Assembly (NCBI RefSeq): GCF_001013475.1
Contig: NZ_JZEF01000003.1
Coordinates: 836,956-900,955 of the forward strand
Source: Xanthomonas arboricola pv. juglandis
GTDB taxonomy: Bacteria > Pseudomonadota > Gammaproteobacteria > Xanthomonadales > Xanthomonadaceae
DNA: 64,000 nt
Direction: 5' to 3'
Shown here one piece after another: positions 42,050 through 51,490 of the stretch (the stretch's first letter is position 1; each line of letters begins with the position of its first letter). The notes under the pieces were generated by a model, which was not told the origin of the DNA, did no database searches, and saw only the letters and a program-made list of their open reading frames with translations. The translations under genes were made by a program, and so were the position numbers.

Positions 42050-43315
42050 ATGACCACTCCGCAGATGTCGGTGTATTTCTTCTTGCAGGCTGCGGTGATC
42101 CTGCTGATCTGTCGTCTGGTGGGATTGCTGGCCAAGCGGGTGGGGCAGCCGCAGGTGGTGGGCGAGATGATTGCCGGCGTGGCGTTGGGTCCGTCGCTGT
42201 TCGGCATGGTGCTGCCGGATGTGCAGGCGGCGCTGTTTCCCAAGCAGACGCTGGACGTGCTGTATGTGCTGGCCCAGTTCGGCGTGGGCCTGTACATGTT
42301 CCTGGTCGGTACCGACTTCCGCAGCGATCATTTCCGCGCACGCTATCGCAGTGCGATGAGCGTGTCGCTGGCCGGGATCGCAGTGCCGTTCGCATTGGCC
42401 TTTGCGATGTGTCCGTGGCTGATCAACGTGGAGGGCTTGTTCTCGGAAAAAGCCAAGTTGATGGAGGCCTCGCTGTTCCTGGGCGCGGCCATCGCCATTA
42501 CCGCCTTCCCGATGCTGGCGCGCATCATCCACGAGCGCGGGCTGACCAATAGCCCGTTGGGCACGCTGGCACTCACTGCAGGTGCGTTCGACGATGCGGC
42601 GGCGTGGTGCATTCTTGCCGTGGTGCTGGCCAGCTTCGGCGGCAGCTGGGGCAGCGCCTATCTGGCCATCGGCGGCGGCGTTGCGTATGCGGCGTTCATG
42701 ATCTTTGTCGGCCGGCATCTGCTGCGTCGTCTCGAGCGTTACGTGGTGCAGGACCAACCGCTGGGCAATGGCGTGTTGGCGATCATCCTGATGCTGTTCT
42801 GCCTCAGCGCCTGGGCGATGGATGCGATCGGCATCCATGCAGTCTTCGGCGGCTTCCTGCTCGGCGTCTGCCTGCCCAGGGGCGCGTTGACCGAAAAATT
42901 GCGCGAGATGATGCAGCCGTTCGTGGTGGTGTTCCTGCTGCCGATGTTCTTCACCTATTCCGGCTTGAAGACGCAGCTGAGCGTATTGCTGCAGCCGCAG
43001 ATCATGCTGGCCGGCGTGGCGATTCTGGCCGCATCGTTCATCGGCAAGGGACTGGCCTGCTGGGCCGCCGCACGCATCACCGGCGAGAACAACCGCGATG
43101 CGATGGCGATCGGCTCGCTGATGAATGCACGCGGTTTGATGGAACTGATCATCATCAACATCGGGTTGCAGGCCGGTGTGATCGAACAAGGTCTGTTCTC
43201 GGTGCTGGTGCTGATGGCGATCCTCTCCACGCTGATGGCCACGCCGCTGTTCAACTGGATCATGCGTCGCCATGCCGACGTGACCGCTGCGGTGCCGAGC
43301 CTGCAGCAGCGTTGA
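42050..43315 (+). CDS. cation:proton antiporter (CPA2 type)
   Basis: A 421-residue inner-membrane exchanger of the Kef/CPA2 group: VGQPQVVGEMIAGVALGPSL near the start, QFGVGLYMFLVGTDF, the ITAFPMLARIIHERGL and AGAFDDAAAWCILAVV segments with paired Asp, and NARGLMELIIINIGL near the end. No TrkA-N/C regulatory domain is attached. It probably exchanges K+ or Na+ for H+. The start is uncertain between 42014 and 42050. About 325 bp upstream (41724-42013) show no gene. Confidence 0.88.
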   Translation: MTTPQMSVYFFLQAAVILLICRLVGLLAKRVGQPQVVGEMIAGVALGPSLFGMVLPDVQAALFPKQTLDVLYVLAQFGVGLYMFLVGTDFRSDHFRARYRSAMSVSLAGIAVPFALAFAMCPWLINVEGLFSEKAKLMEASLFLGAAIAITAFPMLARIIHERGLTNSPLGTLALTAGAFDDAAAWCILAVVLASFGGSWGSAYLAIGGGVAYAAFMIFVGRHLLRRLERYVVQDQPLGNGVLAIILMLFCLSAWAMDAIGIHAVFGGFLLGVCLPRGALTEKLREMMQPFVVVFLLPMFFTYSGLKTQLSVLLQPQIMLAGVAILAASFIGKGLACWAAARITGENNRDAMAIGSLMNARGLMELIIINIGLQAGVIEQGLFSVLVLMAILSTLMATPLFNWIMRRHADVTAAVPSLQQR

Positions 43316-43566
43316 GGCCGCTGGCTCGTTTTGTCGCTGATATGCGGACTACCATCGCGTCACGATTAGGTAGCGATGGGGCTGCACGATTATTTTGATG
43401 CTCGCCACGCCACGCTGCGAGATGCCGAAGGCGCGTTTCCCACCCACGCGCGCTCGCATGCGTCATTGGCCTTGGCAACGCGCAACTCGGCGGCGTCGGG
43501 TGCGCAGCGATGCAGCCAGTGGCGCATCGCTGCATACTTGCAGCGCAAACAGGTAGCCAAGACCCG

Positions 43567-44163
43567 ATGAGCAAAGCCAAGAAGAAAGTTGCACAACAGG
43601 TGGTGCCCGCGCCTGCGCCGGTGTATCAGCTGCATGTTTCGCTGGTGGATAGCGCGCCGTTGATCTGGCGCCGCGTGCTGGTGGCCGGAGCGCTGCGCCT
43701 GGCCACGCTGCATCGCGTGTTGCAACCGGTGATGGGCTGGAGCGGCGCGCATCCGTACGAATTCGACCTGGGCGGCGGCCGCTACGGCGAGTCCGGGCTG
43801 GATGTGCCGGAGCGGCCACGGCTCAAGCATGCTGCCCGGGTCAGCATCGAAAGCGCGGTGGGCGAGCTGGAGCGGTTCGACTATTTCTACGGTGCCGGCG
43901 CGGGTTGGCAGCACCGCGTCCAGGTCGAGGCGATCCTGCCGCCGGACGCGAGCCTGCGCGCGGCCCGTTGCGTGGACGGCGCCAATGCCTGCCCGCCGGA
44001 GAGCAGCGAAGGAATCGACAGCTACCAGGCCTTGCTGCGGATCATCGCCGACCCGGAGCATGCGCAACATGTGCAGGAGCTGGCCACCCTGGGCGGGCGC
44101 TTCGATCCGGGCTATTTCGATCTGGTCGAAGTCAACCGCCTGCTCGCACGTGTCCGCGAGTAA
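43567..44163 (+). CDS. plasmid pRiA4b ORF-3-family protein
   Basis: A 198-residue protein of the PRiA4_ORF3 family: VYQLHVSLVDSAPLIWRRVL, LATLHRVLQPVMGWSGAHPY-EF, FDYFYGAGAGWQHRVQVE, and a Cys/acidic segment ANACPPESSEG. These proteins are widespread in plant-associated bacteria and on plasmids, and the function is unknown. The basic N-terminus (MSKAKKKVAQQ) starts at a good ATG. Neighbours are unrelated. Confidence 0.85.
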   Translation: MSKAKKKVAQQVVPAPAPVYQLHVSLVDSAPLIWRRVLVAGALRLATLHRVLQPVMGWSGAHPYEFDLGGGRYGESGLDVPERPRLKHAARVSIESAVGELERFDYFYGAGAGWQHRVQVEAILPPDASLRAARCVDGANACPPESSEGIDSYQALLRIIADPEHAQHVQELATLGGRFDPGYFDLVEVNRLLARVRE

Positions 44164-44360
44164 GCGCGACCGATGCCGCATGACCTGCAGTGACGCCCAG
44201 GCCATGCATGGCTTGGGTAAGCGAAATCGATCCGGTTGCCTGTCGCGCGCATCGCAGCCTGCCGTGCAGGTGATGCTGCAGCAGCCCGACGCCAGCGCCA
44301 CTGCAGCTTGACGCGCGATCAGCTAGCCTGATCTCCCGGTTTTTCCCGAAAGTGTCTGCG

Positions 44361-46193
44361 ATGTTCCGCTGGTTCGAATCCCTGATCGATGTCTTCCCGC
44401 CAATCGAGCGGGAAATGCCGCCGCGCAGCGTCTGGCGGTTCTATCTGCATTATCTGCGGCCGTTATGGCCGATCCTGCTGGCCACGCTGATCGCCGGGCT
44501 GCTGCTGGCCCTGGTGGAAGTGGCGATGTTCGACTTCCTCGGGCGCATCGTCGACATGCTGGCCGAGCGACCGGGAGCGGACTTCTTCCGCCGTCATGCC
44601 GGTGAATTGCTCTGGATGGCGGCGATCACGCTGGTGGCGCGCCCGCTGTTCACCGGGCTGCACAATCTGCTGGTCAACCAGGCGATCGTGCCGGGCCTGA
44701 GCAACCGCTCGCGCTGGCTGATGCACAACTACGTGGTACGACAGAGCCTGGGCTTCTTCAACAACGATTTCGCCGGCCGGATCGCCAACCGGGTGATGCA
44801 GACCGGGACCTCGCTGCGCGAATCGGCAGTGCAGATGGTCGATGCGCTCTGGTACATCGTGGTCTATACCGGCAGCGCGCTGTGGCTGTTTGCGCAGGCC
44901 GACCCCTGGCTGATGCTGCCGCTGCTGATCTGGCTGGTGGTGTATGTCGCGCTGATGGCGTTCTTCGTGCCGCGCATGAAGGCGCGCGCATGGATCGCAT
45001 CGGATGCACGCTCCAAGGCCACCGGGCGCATCGTCGACGGCTACACCAATATCTCCACGCTCAAGCTGTTCGCCCATGCCGGCCGCGAACAGGCCTATGT
45101 GCGCGATGCGATCGACGAGCTGGCGGTGAAGCATCGTGGGCAGACGCGCGTGACCACCACAATGGATACCGCCATCGCAGTGGCCAATGGCTTCCTGATC
45201 GTGGGCACCTGCGGGCTGGCGTTGTGGCTGTGGAGCCGCGGGCAGATCAGCGTGGGCGCGATCACGCTGGCCACCGGCCTGGTGATCCGCATCCACAACA
45301 TGTCCGGCTGGATCATGTGGACGGTCAACGGCATCTTCGAAGACATCGGCAGCGTGCAGGACGGCATGCAGACCATCTCGCAGCCGGTGCTGGTGCAGGA
45401 CGCGCCCGACGCCGTGCCGCTGCAGGTGACACACGGCCAGGTGCAGTTCGAGCACATCCATTTCCATTACGGCAAGCGCGGCGGGGTGATCGCCGGGCTG
45501 GACCTGCAGGTGCGTGCCGGCGAGAAGATCGGCCTGGTCGGGCCGTCGGGCGCGGGCAAGTCGACCCTGGTCAACGTGCTGCTGCGGCTGTACGACCTGG
45601 AGCAGGGGCGCATCCTCATCGACGGGCAGGACATCGCCCAGGTTACCCAGGAAAGCCTGCGCGGGCAGATCGGCCTGGTCACCCAGGACACCTCGCTCCT
45701 GCATCGTTCGATCCGCGACAACCTGCTGTATGGCAAGCCGCAGGCCAGCGACGCGCAGATGCTGGAAGCGGTACGCAAGGCGCGCGCGGAAGGCTTCATC
45801 GACACGCTGGTCGATGGCGAAGGCCGGCGCGGATTCGATGCCTATGTGGGCGAACGCGGGGTCAAGCTGTCGGGCGGTCAACGGCAGCGCATCGCCATTG
45901 CGCGCGTGCTGCTGAAGGATGCGCCGATCCTGATCCTGGACGAGGCCACCTCGGCGCTGGACTCGGAAGTGGAAGCGGCGATCCAGGACAGCCTGGACGC
46001 GTTGATGGGCAACAAGACGGTGATTGCGATTGCGCACCGCCTTTCCACCATCGCGCGCATGGACCGGCTGGTGGTGATGGATGCCGGACGCATCGTCGAG
46101 ACCGGCACGCATGCGCAACTGATCGCGCAGGGCGGGCTGTATGCACGCCTGTGGGCGCGGCAGACCGGCGGGTTTGTTGCGGCGGATGGGTGA
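44361..46193 (+). CDS. ABC exporter, fused membrane and ATPase domains
   Basis: A 610-residue half-transporter. Six helices span residues about 25-325, including YLHYLRPLWPILLATLIAGL and LWMAAITLVARPLFTGLHNL. The ATPase follows with Walker A GPSGAGKST (394-402), Q-loop LVTQD, signature LSGGQRQ (about 503), Walker B ILILDEAT and switch IAHRLST. The order matches the MsbA/multidrug/AtmA-like homodimeric exporters. The substrate is unknown. The ATG at 44361 is chosen; a GTG three codons upstream is possible. Repeats and hairpins follow the stop. Confidence 0.9.
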   Translation: MFRWFESLIDVFPPIEREMPPRSVWRFYLHYLRPLWPILLATLIAGLLLALVEVAMFDFLGRIVDMLAERPGADFFRRHAGELLWMAAITLVARPLFTGLHNLLVNQAIVPGLSNRSRWLMHNYVVRQSLGFFNNDFAGRIANRVMQTGTSLRESAVQMVDALWYIVVYTGSALWLFAQADPWLMLPLLIWLVVYVALMAFFVPRMKARAWIASDARSKATGRIVDGYTNISTLKLFAHAGREQAYVRDAIDELAVKHRGQTRVTTTMDTAIAVANGFLIVGTCGLALWLWSRGQISVGAITLATGLVIRIHNMSGWIMWTVNGIFEDIGSVQDGMQTISQPVLVQDAPDAVPLQVTHGQVQFEHIHFHYGKRGGVIAGLDLQVRAGEKIGLVGPSGAGKSTLVNVLLRLYDLEQGRILIDGQDIAQVTQESLRGQIGLVTQDTSLLHRSIRDNLLYGKPQASDAQMLEAVRKARAEGFIDTLVDGEGRRGFDAYVGERGVKLSGGQRQRIAIARVLLKDAPILILDEATSALDSEVEAAIQDSLDALMGNKTVIAIAHRLSTIARMDRLVVMDAGRIVETGTHAQLIAQGGLYARLWARQTGGFVAADG

Positions 46194-46238
46194 GAGGCTT
46201 TCGCGGGTTGCGCACACGTGCAACCACCGCAGCAACAC

Positions 46239-46470
46239 GCCCCTCTCCTGCCGGGGCGCCAAGGCACGGCTTGCGCGCCACTGGCGCGCGTGCCTTGGAG
46301 CGCCCGCGCCGCAAGCGCGGGCCGGGGCGCGGAGCGGGGGTTGGGGTGAGGGTCCGGGGCAAAGCCACTCGCTAGCTGGGCCACGCCAGGCTTCGCCCGC
46401 ACCCTCATCCGCCCCTGCGGGGCACCTTCTCCCGAGGGGAGAAGGGTCACTTGTTCTCCCCTCGGGAGAA
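46239..46470. repeat. dispersed intergenic repeat, copy A
   Basis: GCCCCTCTCC at the left, then an inverted GCGCGCCACTGGCGCGC core, a GGGTGAGGGTCCGG-type segment, AAAGCCACTCGC and CCTCATCCGCCCC, ending with the hairpin below. The same series of blocks in the same orientation occurs at 50166-50371. It lies between convergent genes and is not coding. Confidence 0.7.
46427..46470. terminator. 17-bp perfect hairpin between convergent genes
   Basis: TTCTCCCGAGGGGAGAA (46427-46443) and its exact complement TTCTCCCCTCGGGAGAA (46454-46470) surround a 10-base loop. It lies 8 bp past the DUF885 gene stop, at the end of repeat copy A. It probably terminates transcription from both sides. Confidence 0.6.
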
Positions 46471-46477
46471 GGATCAA

Positions 46478-48283
46478 TCACTCGATCGGCTGGTCCAGCA
46501 TCAACTCGCGCGCAAAGCGCACCGGCGGGGCGCCGTAGGACAGCATCTGGTCGTGGTACGCCTTCAGGTTGAAGTCCTTGCCCAGCTTGTCCTGCGCCGC
46601 CTTGCGCGTGTCCAGATGTTCCTGCACGCCGACGAAGTAGGTCGGCAGCTGCGCGGACGACAGCTGCGCACGCACCCACTTGCCCGCCGCTTCGCTTTCC
46701 TGCTGGAAGGTGTCGTGGGTCATCAGGTGCATCGCCTTGTCGCGTTCCCAGCCATCCACATGCACGCCCTGATCGAGGATGGCGTTGGCGATGGTGCGCA
46801 GGTAGAACTTGAGCTGCACCAGGTGGAACAGCGGGTCGTTATCCAGATAGCCCTGTTCCTGCATCATGCGTTCGGTGTATACCGCCCAGCCTTCGGCGAA
46901 CATGCCCGAGCGCAGCACCGCGCGCAGCGTGGAGGGGAACTTGGCCGAATGCCAGCCTTCCAGGTAATGGCCCGGGGTGCCTTCGTGGATGCTGAGCAGG
47001 TGGATCATGCGGCTGTTGTATTCGCGCAGGAACGAATCGACCTGTTTGTCGTTCCAGTCGTCGGGAATCGGCGAGACCGCATAGAAGGTCTTGAGATTCT
47101 TGTCGAGCGGGCCGGGCGAATCGCAGTACGCCACCGCCACGCCGCGCTGGAATTCCGGCATCAGGATGATGTCCACCGGCGAATCAGGCAGCGTCATCAG
47201 ATCCTTCTGGCGCACGAACTCGGTGGACTGCGCCAGTGCGGCCTTGGCGTCGTCGACCACCTTGTCGCGTGCCGGCTTGTCGGCATAGGCCAGTTCCAGC
47301 GCCGCCTCGATCGCGGCCTGCTGCTGGTCGTCGTTGGGCGTCTCGGGCAGTCTGGGTGCGCCGGGCTTGTCCTTGAGCACCGTGCGGGCAATGCCGTACA
47401 TCTCGCTGCGGACGCGCTTGAGCTCGGACTCGGCGCGCTGCTTGATCTCGGCGCGCGACAGCGAGGACAGCAGCGCGAATTTCAGCTTCTGGTCGTAGAT
47501 CTGCGCACCGACGCGGAAATCGCCCTTGGCATTGGGCACCAGCACGGTATCCAGCCAGGTCTGCTGCTCGGCCACGGCCTTGCGCAGATCGTCGATGGCG
47601 GCCTGCGCGCGGGCCGCCTCGATCGGGCCGAGCTGGCCGATGTTGGGCGCGATGAAGGTATCGACGATGCTGAGGATGCCCTTGTTCTGCTTTGCCACCG
47701 TTTCGGCATGGATCTTCGGCACGCGGGCCGGGTCCAGGTTGGCGCGCGCCTGCGCAAAGATGCCGGGAATCTTCTCCATGCGCTGCGTGGCGGAGCTCAG
47801 GCGCTCGGACAGCGGCGCGAAGTCGCGCGCCATCAGGCCATACAGCGCGCTGCCGGCCAGGCCGTTGTAGACCTGCGGGTCCCAGGCCCAGCTCTGCAGC
47901 ACCTCGGTGTTCCAGATTTCCGATTGCAGCTGGTTGCGCAAAATGGCCGCATCGACCTGGTTCTCGCGCGACAGCTTGGCCACCTCGATGGCATCCAGCT
48001 CACTCAATAGCTTCTTGCCGGCCTCCAGGCTGCGCTGGCGCCCGGCGCTGCTCAGATCGTCGATCTGCGTATCGAAACGGTGATCGCCGGTCTGAGTAGC
48101 GGTGACCGGCGACAGCTGCATCCAGGTGTCGAGCGCGCGCTTGGACAGCGCTGTAAAGCGCGCATCCGGCGTCTGCGCAGCCTGCGTCGCGGCATCGGGG
48201 CTGCCGGCGCGCGGCGATTCGGGCTGCTGCTGGCAGGCGCTCAGGCCGGCGAGCAGGGCGAGGACAAGCAGACGTTGACGCAT
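46478..48283 (-). CDS. DUF885-family lipoprotein (putative metal-dependent hydrolase)
   Basis: A 601-residue envelope protein. The signal sequence ends in a lipobox (LVLALLAGLSACQQQ). The DUF885 domain has the zinc-type motif LLSIHEGTPGHYLEG, then FAEGWAVYTERMMQEQGYLD and LDQGVHVDGWERDKAMHLM. The HEGxPGH motif resembles M32-like or other gluzincin centres, and peptidase activity is often proposed. The start at 48283 is chosen for the lipoprotein signal; the upstream frame is not coding. It is divergent from the small GFA-like gene. Confidence 0.85.
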   Translation of the reverse strand: MRQRLLVLALLAGLSACQQQPESPRAGSPDAATQAAQTPDARFTALSKRALDTWMQLSPVTATQTGDHRFDTQIDDLSSAGRQRSLEAGKKLLSELDAIEVAKLSRENQVDAAILRNQLQSEIWNTEVLQSWAWDPQVYNGLAGSALYGLMARDFAPLSERLSSATQRMEKIPGIFAQARANLDPARVPKIHAETVAKQNKGILSIVDTFIAPNIGQLGPIEAARAQAAIDDLRKAVAEQQTWLDTVLVPNAKGDFRVGAQIYDQKLKFALLSSLSRAEIKQRAESELKRVRSEMYGIARTVLKDKPGAPRLPETPNDDQQQAAIEAALELAYADKPARDKVVDDAKAALAQSTEFVRQKDLMTLPDSPVDIILMPEFQRGVAVAYCDSPGPLDKNLKTFYAVSPIPDDWNDKQVDSFLREYNSRMIHLLSIHEGTPGHYLEGWHSAKFPSTLRAVLRSGMFAEGWAVYTERMMQEQGYLDNDPLFHLVQLKFYLRTIANAILDQGVHVDGWERDKAMHLMTHDTFQQESEAAGKWVRAQLSSAQLPTYFVGVQEHLDTRKAAQDKLGKDFNLKAYHDQMLSYGAPPVRFARELMLDQPIE

Positions 48284-48380
48284 GGTGGATTCCGATGGAA
48301 GCAATCCGCCAGCATAGGCATGTGCGCGCTTGTCCGCATCCGCCATTGGTTTAGAGTGGCCGCTTTCAAGGAGGATCACC

Positions 48381-48737
48381 ATGCACGACGCCCACAGCTG
48401 TCATTGCGGACGCATCGCGTTCGACCCGGACACCGATGCACCGAACCCCGAGGCGTACGAGCGCACGTGTGCGTCATGCCGTCGCCGTGGCGGCCTGCTG
48501 CGGCCCGGCATGCGCGCGCCATTGCGCCTGCAGGTGGCGCCCGAGATGCCGGGAATCCATCGCTTCAACCGGCAGCATGCCAATCACCACCACTTCCCGC
48601 AGCGCGGCAGTGCGCGCTCCAGCACGGGCGCGCGGTGCAGGGCCGCCGAGGCCAGTGTGGCGGTCAAGCTGCGCGGTATATCCGCGCCGGGTCTGGCCGT
48701 GCAGAGCATGCACGCGGCCGATGGAGCCAGCCGATGA
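48381..48737 (+). CDS. degenerate GFA/CENP-V-like protein
   Basis: A 118-residue protein starting MHDAHSCHCGRIAFDPDTDA, with AAGGAGGA before the ATG. CHCG and TCASCRRRGG resemble the first zinc cysteines of glutathione-dependent formaldehyde-activating (GFA) proteins, and FNRQHANHHHF matches their middle. The second cysteine set, normally FCxxCG after this point, is missing (HHHFPQRGSARSS), so one zinc site cannot form. The end of the frame drifts away from the family. It overlaps the DUF4349 gene by 4 bp. It may be a decaying gene kept for translational coupling. Confidence 0.5.
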   Translation: MHDAHSCHCGRIAFDPDTDAPNPEAYERTCASCRRRGGLLRPGMRAPLRLQVAPEMPGIHRFNRQHANHHHFPQRGSARSSTGARCRAAEASVAVKLRGISAPGLAVQSMHAADGASR

Positions 48738-49543
48738 GGCGCCGGATGCAGTGGTACGCGGTCGGCTTGTTGCTGGGCTGGGCGCTGAGCGGATGTGCCA
48801 GGCCGCCGGGCGAGATGGCGGCAGACGGCGGCGCGCCGGCGCCGGCACCGGCACCGCCCGCCGCGCAAGGCAATGCGCTGGCGTATGAGCACGATGTACG
48901 CATCGAACTGCCGGCCGATCAGATCGATCAACGCATCGCCGCAGTACGCACCGCCTGCCAGTCGGCGCAGTTCGGCGACTGCGCGCTGCTGGCGGTGGAA
49001 CAAACCGGTGGGCGCGACCCCAGCGGCAGCGTCAGCGTGCGGTTAGCTCCGGACGGCATCGAGCCGATGGTGCAACTGGCCGGCCAGCATGGCGATGTCG
49101 CCGCGCGCAGCACGCGTGCCGAGGATCTGGCGCAGCAGATCGCCGATACCGGGCTGGCGCAGGCGCGCCTGCAAAAGGAACATGCCCGCCTGCTCGAACT
49201 GCAGCAACGCCGCGACCTGGCCGTGACCGATCTGCTGGCCCTGTCCAAGCGGCTTGCCGAGATCGAGGCCGAAGCGCAGCAGACCCAGCAGGACGCCGCG
49301 CAGCAGCAACGGCGCGTGCGCACGCAGTTGCTGACGCTGAATTTCCGCGGCACCGGAGGCGAGCAGGGCAGGGGCGAGATTGCCGAGGCGGCAGCCGAAT
49401 TCGGCCAGGTCTTCGCATCCAGCGTGGCCTTCGTGATCCGCGCAGTGGCGGCGCTGCTGCCGGTGCTGGTGCTGGGGTTGCTCGTCGGCTGGCTGCTGCT
49501 GCAGGCATGGCGCTGGCGTGCGCGGCGGCGCCGGATGTCGTGA
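48734..49543 (+). CDS. DUF4349 lipoprotein
   Basis: A 269-residue envelope protein. The signal sequence has a lipobox (GLLLGWALSGCARPP). A DUF4349 region follows (AYEHDVRIELPADQIDQRIA, ACQSAQFGDCALL) with a long coiled coil (QKEHARLLELQQRRDLAVTD, LLALSKRLAEIEAEAQQTQQ). A single C-terminal membrane helix (FVIRAVAALLPVLVLGLLVG) is followed by an Arg-rich tail. The function is unknown. It starts with ATGA overlapping the GFA-like stop. Confidence 0.8.
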   Translation: MRRRMQWYAVGLLLGWALSGCARPPGEMAADGGAPAPAPAPPAAQGNALAYEHDVRIELPADQIDQRIAAVRTACQSAQFGDCALLAVEQTGGRDPSGSVSVRLAPDGIEPMVQLAGQHGDVAARSTRAEDLAQQIADTGLAQARLQKEHARLLELQQRRDLAVTDLLALSKRLAEIEAEAQQTQQDAAQQQRRVRTQLLTLNFRGTGGEQGRGEIAEAAAEFGQVFASSVAFVIRAVAALLPVLVLGLLVGWLLLQAWRWRARRRRMS

Positions 49544-49706
49544 TCGACTGCATAGCTGGTCGGCGATGCCGTATTAGCTGCGCATGTTTTGGAAAGGGCG
49601 CTTACGTCAGGTAGTTACTCGACGCGTTGCGCGGTAGCGCGTCGATCCTGGTTGCGCTGCTTGCACGCGATCGCGGTATAGCGCGTGGTGTGCAACATCT
49701 CCAGAC

Positions 49707-49737
49707 ACCGACTGCGCGCAAGCGCAGCGCAGTCGGT
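49707..49737 (-). terminator. stem-loop after the acidic small gene
   Basis: ACCGACTGCGC (49707-49717) and GCGCAGTCGGT (49727-49737) form an 11-bp perfect stem 12 bp past the stop of the gene at 49749-50042. Confidence 0.55.
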
Positions 49738-49748
49738 ACGGAGCCGGC

Positions 49749-50042
49749 TCAGCCTTCGTCGAATTCGTACTCGACAAACACGTCCAGCTGCAGGGCCAGT
49801 TCCTGCACGGCGTCGCGCACCTTTTGCGCAGTGGCATCGTTGCCGGCTTCCACTTCGAACTCGTGGCTGCCCGGACCTTCGTCGTCGGACAGGCCGGCCG
49901 AGCTGGAATCGTCGTCGTCCAGGTGCGGCATCAGGTCGTCGACTTCTTCCACGTGCTCGATGCCTTCGATGCTCTGCAGCAGGTTGGCGATGGCACGCGC
50001 GTCGTCGTCGGTGCCGGTGATACGCATGCGAAGGGTAGGCAT
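49749..50042 (-). CDS. small acidic conserved hypothetical protein
   Basis: A 97-residue soluble protein beginning MPTLRMRITGTDDDARAIAN with a long acidic stretch (VDDLMPHLDDDDSSSAGLSD). Strand/helix alternation (MRITGTDDDARAIANLLQSI, EGIEHVEEVDDL) suggests an ACT- or ferredoxin-like fold. I do not recognise a named family. It stands alone. Confidence 0.65.
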   Translation of the reverse strand: MPTLRMRITGTDDDARAIANLLQSIEGIEHVEEVDDLMPHLDDDDSSSAGLSDDEGPGSHEFEVEAGNDATAQKVRDAVQELALQLDVFVEYEFDEG

Positions 50043-50165
50043 GGGCGTGTCCTGGGGATTGGGGAGCTAAAGCCTAGGCACCGACAGGACAAAACGAGGT
50101 GATGGTGCGCGTTGGCTGCTCCATCGAGTAGGTAAGCCATCGAGCGCTTTTGCCGCTCGCGATAA

Positions 50166-50371
50166 GCCCCTTTCCTGTGGGGTGACTAAGGCAACGCTTG
50201 CGCGCCACTGACGCGCGCGTCTTCAAATCTCCCGGAGTAACCAAAAAGCCCCTCTCCCGCAGGAGAGGGCTGAGGGTACGAGGCGAAGCCACACTTGCAC
50301 TCAAACTGCGCCAAGGCTTCGCTCATACCCTCATCCGCCGCATCGGGGGCACTTCTCCCGGAGGAAGAAGG
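50166..50371. repeat. dispersed intergenic repeat, copy B
   Basis: It repeats the block order of copy A (46239-46470) in the same orientation: GCCCCT, a GCTTGCGCGCCACT segment, GCTGAGGGT, GAAGCCAC, CCTCATCCGC and CTTCTCCCGGAGG. It carries an extra internal GCCCCTCTCCCGCAGGAGAGG hairpin. It is non-coding, between the acidic-protein gene and the LysR gene; about 120 bp on its right (50372-50497) also lack a gene. Confidence 0.65.
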
Positions 50372-50497
50372 AGCAGCCGCTCCAGGCTTCGCTGCTATCT
50401 CTTCGGCCACCTTCTCTCCGTGAAGGGGCGATGTCCCGGAGGCAGAAACGCAGAGGTAATGCTCGCGCAGGGGGGCAAGGACGATTGCTGCGCAACC

Positions 50498-51490
50498 TCA
50501 TTCCGTTGCCGACGTTTTGCGCGATCGTCGATGCGTGCGCGGCGTACTCGACGTCTCGCTTGCCGGCAACGCCACCAGCTCCGCCGGCAGTGCCGGCATC
50601 GGGGTGCGCTCGTCCAGCGCCTCACGCTTGAGCCAATCGATAAACGCCATTGCCGCAGGGCCGGGGACGCGGTGGCTGGGGTGCACGATGTAGTAGGCGT
50701 AGCGTGCCTTGAGGGTGGGGCCGGGCAGGCGTACCAGCTCGTAACGCTGCAGGTACGGTTGAGCGATGTGCTTGCGCGCCAGGACCGCGCCCAGGCCATA
50801 GACGGCAGCGCGCATTGCGTCGGTGCTGTCGTTGAAGGTGTGCATCGGCGGCAGCGTGGTGCCGCGCACCTGGGCGGCACGGAACCAGTCGCGCCAGCCC
50901 TGCGGCGACATGTCGGTGAGCAGTGGCAACTGCGCGATCTGCGCCGGCGTGCGTAGCGCAGCGACCTCTGGCAGTGACGGCGAGGCCACCGGAAACAGCT
51001 CGTCGTCCATCAGATGATGCGAGGTCAACCCGGGCCAGGCGCCCTGGCCATAGCGGATGCCGAGATCCGGGCCGCCTTCTTCGAAGCGCGAAAACGCCGC
51101 GTCCGATTGCAGATCCATGCGGATATGCGGATGCGCGCGACAGAAGCGCGGCAGCCGCGGCAACAGCCAGCAGTACGACAGCGAGCGCAAGGTGGTCACG
51201 CGCAGCGGGATGGCATCTTCGCGCGGGTGCAGGTTGCCGGCCACAGAGGCGATCTCGGCCAATGCAGCGGTGGCGGCGTCGGCCAGCTGGCGGCCCTCGG
51301 CGGTGAGCTTGACCCCGCGCGGCAGGCGCTGGAACAGGGTCACGCCAAGCAGCGCTTCGAGCTTGCGCACATGGTGGCTGACCGCGCTGGCGGTCAGATG
51401 CAGTTCTTCGGCGGCATGCGCGAAGTTCTGGTGGCGCGCGGCGGCGGCGAACACGCCCAGCGCGGGCAGCAGGGTGGGGCGCAGGTTCAT
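50498..51490 (-). CDS. LysR-family regulator, GcvA-like
   Basis: A 330-residue regulator. The N-terminal helix-turn-helix is LPALGVFAAAARHQNFAHAA followed by LHLTASAVSHHVRKLEALLG, and the effector domain follows (LRVTTLRSLSYCWLLPRLPR, GPDLGIRYGQGAWPGL). This matches the GcvA/AmpR-like branch. The last 25 residues are Thr/Arg-rich and may be a frame extension. It is divergent from the EamA transporter gene with a 170-bp shared region, so it probably controls that gene. Confidence 0.9.
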   Translation of the reverse strand: MNLRPTLLPALGVFAAAARHQNFAHAAEELHLTASAVSHHVRKLEALLGVTLFQRLPRGVKLTAEGRQLADAATAALAEIASVAGNLHPREDAIPLRVTTLRSLSYCWLLPRLPRFCRAHPHIRMDLQSDAAFSRFEEGGPDLGIRYGQGAWPGLTSHHLMDDELFPVASPSLPEVAALRTPAQIAQLPLLTDMSPQGWRDWFRAAQVRGTTLPPMHTFNDSTDAMRAAVYGLGAVLARKHIAQPYLQRYELVRLPGPTLKARYAYYIVHPSHRVPGPAAMAFIDWLKREALDERTPMPALPAELVALPASETSSTPRTHRRSRKTSATE

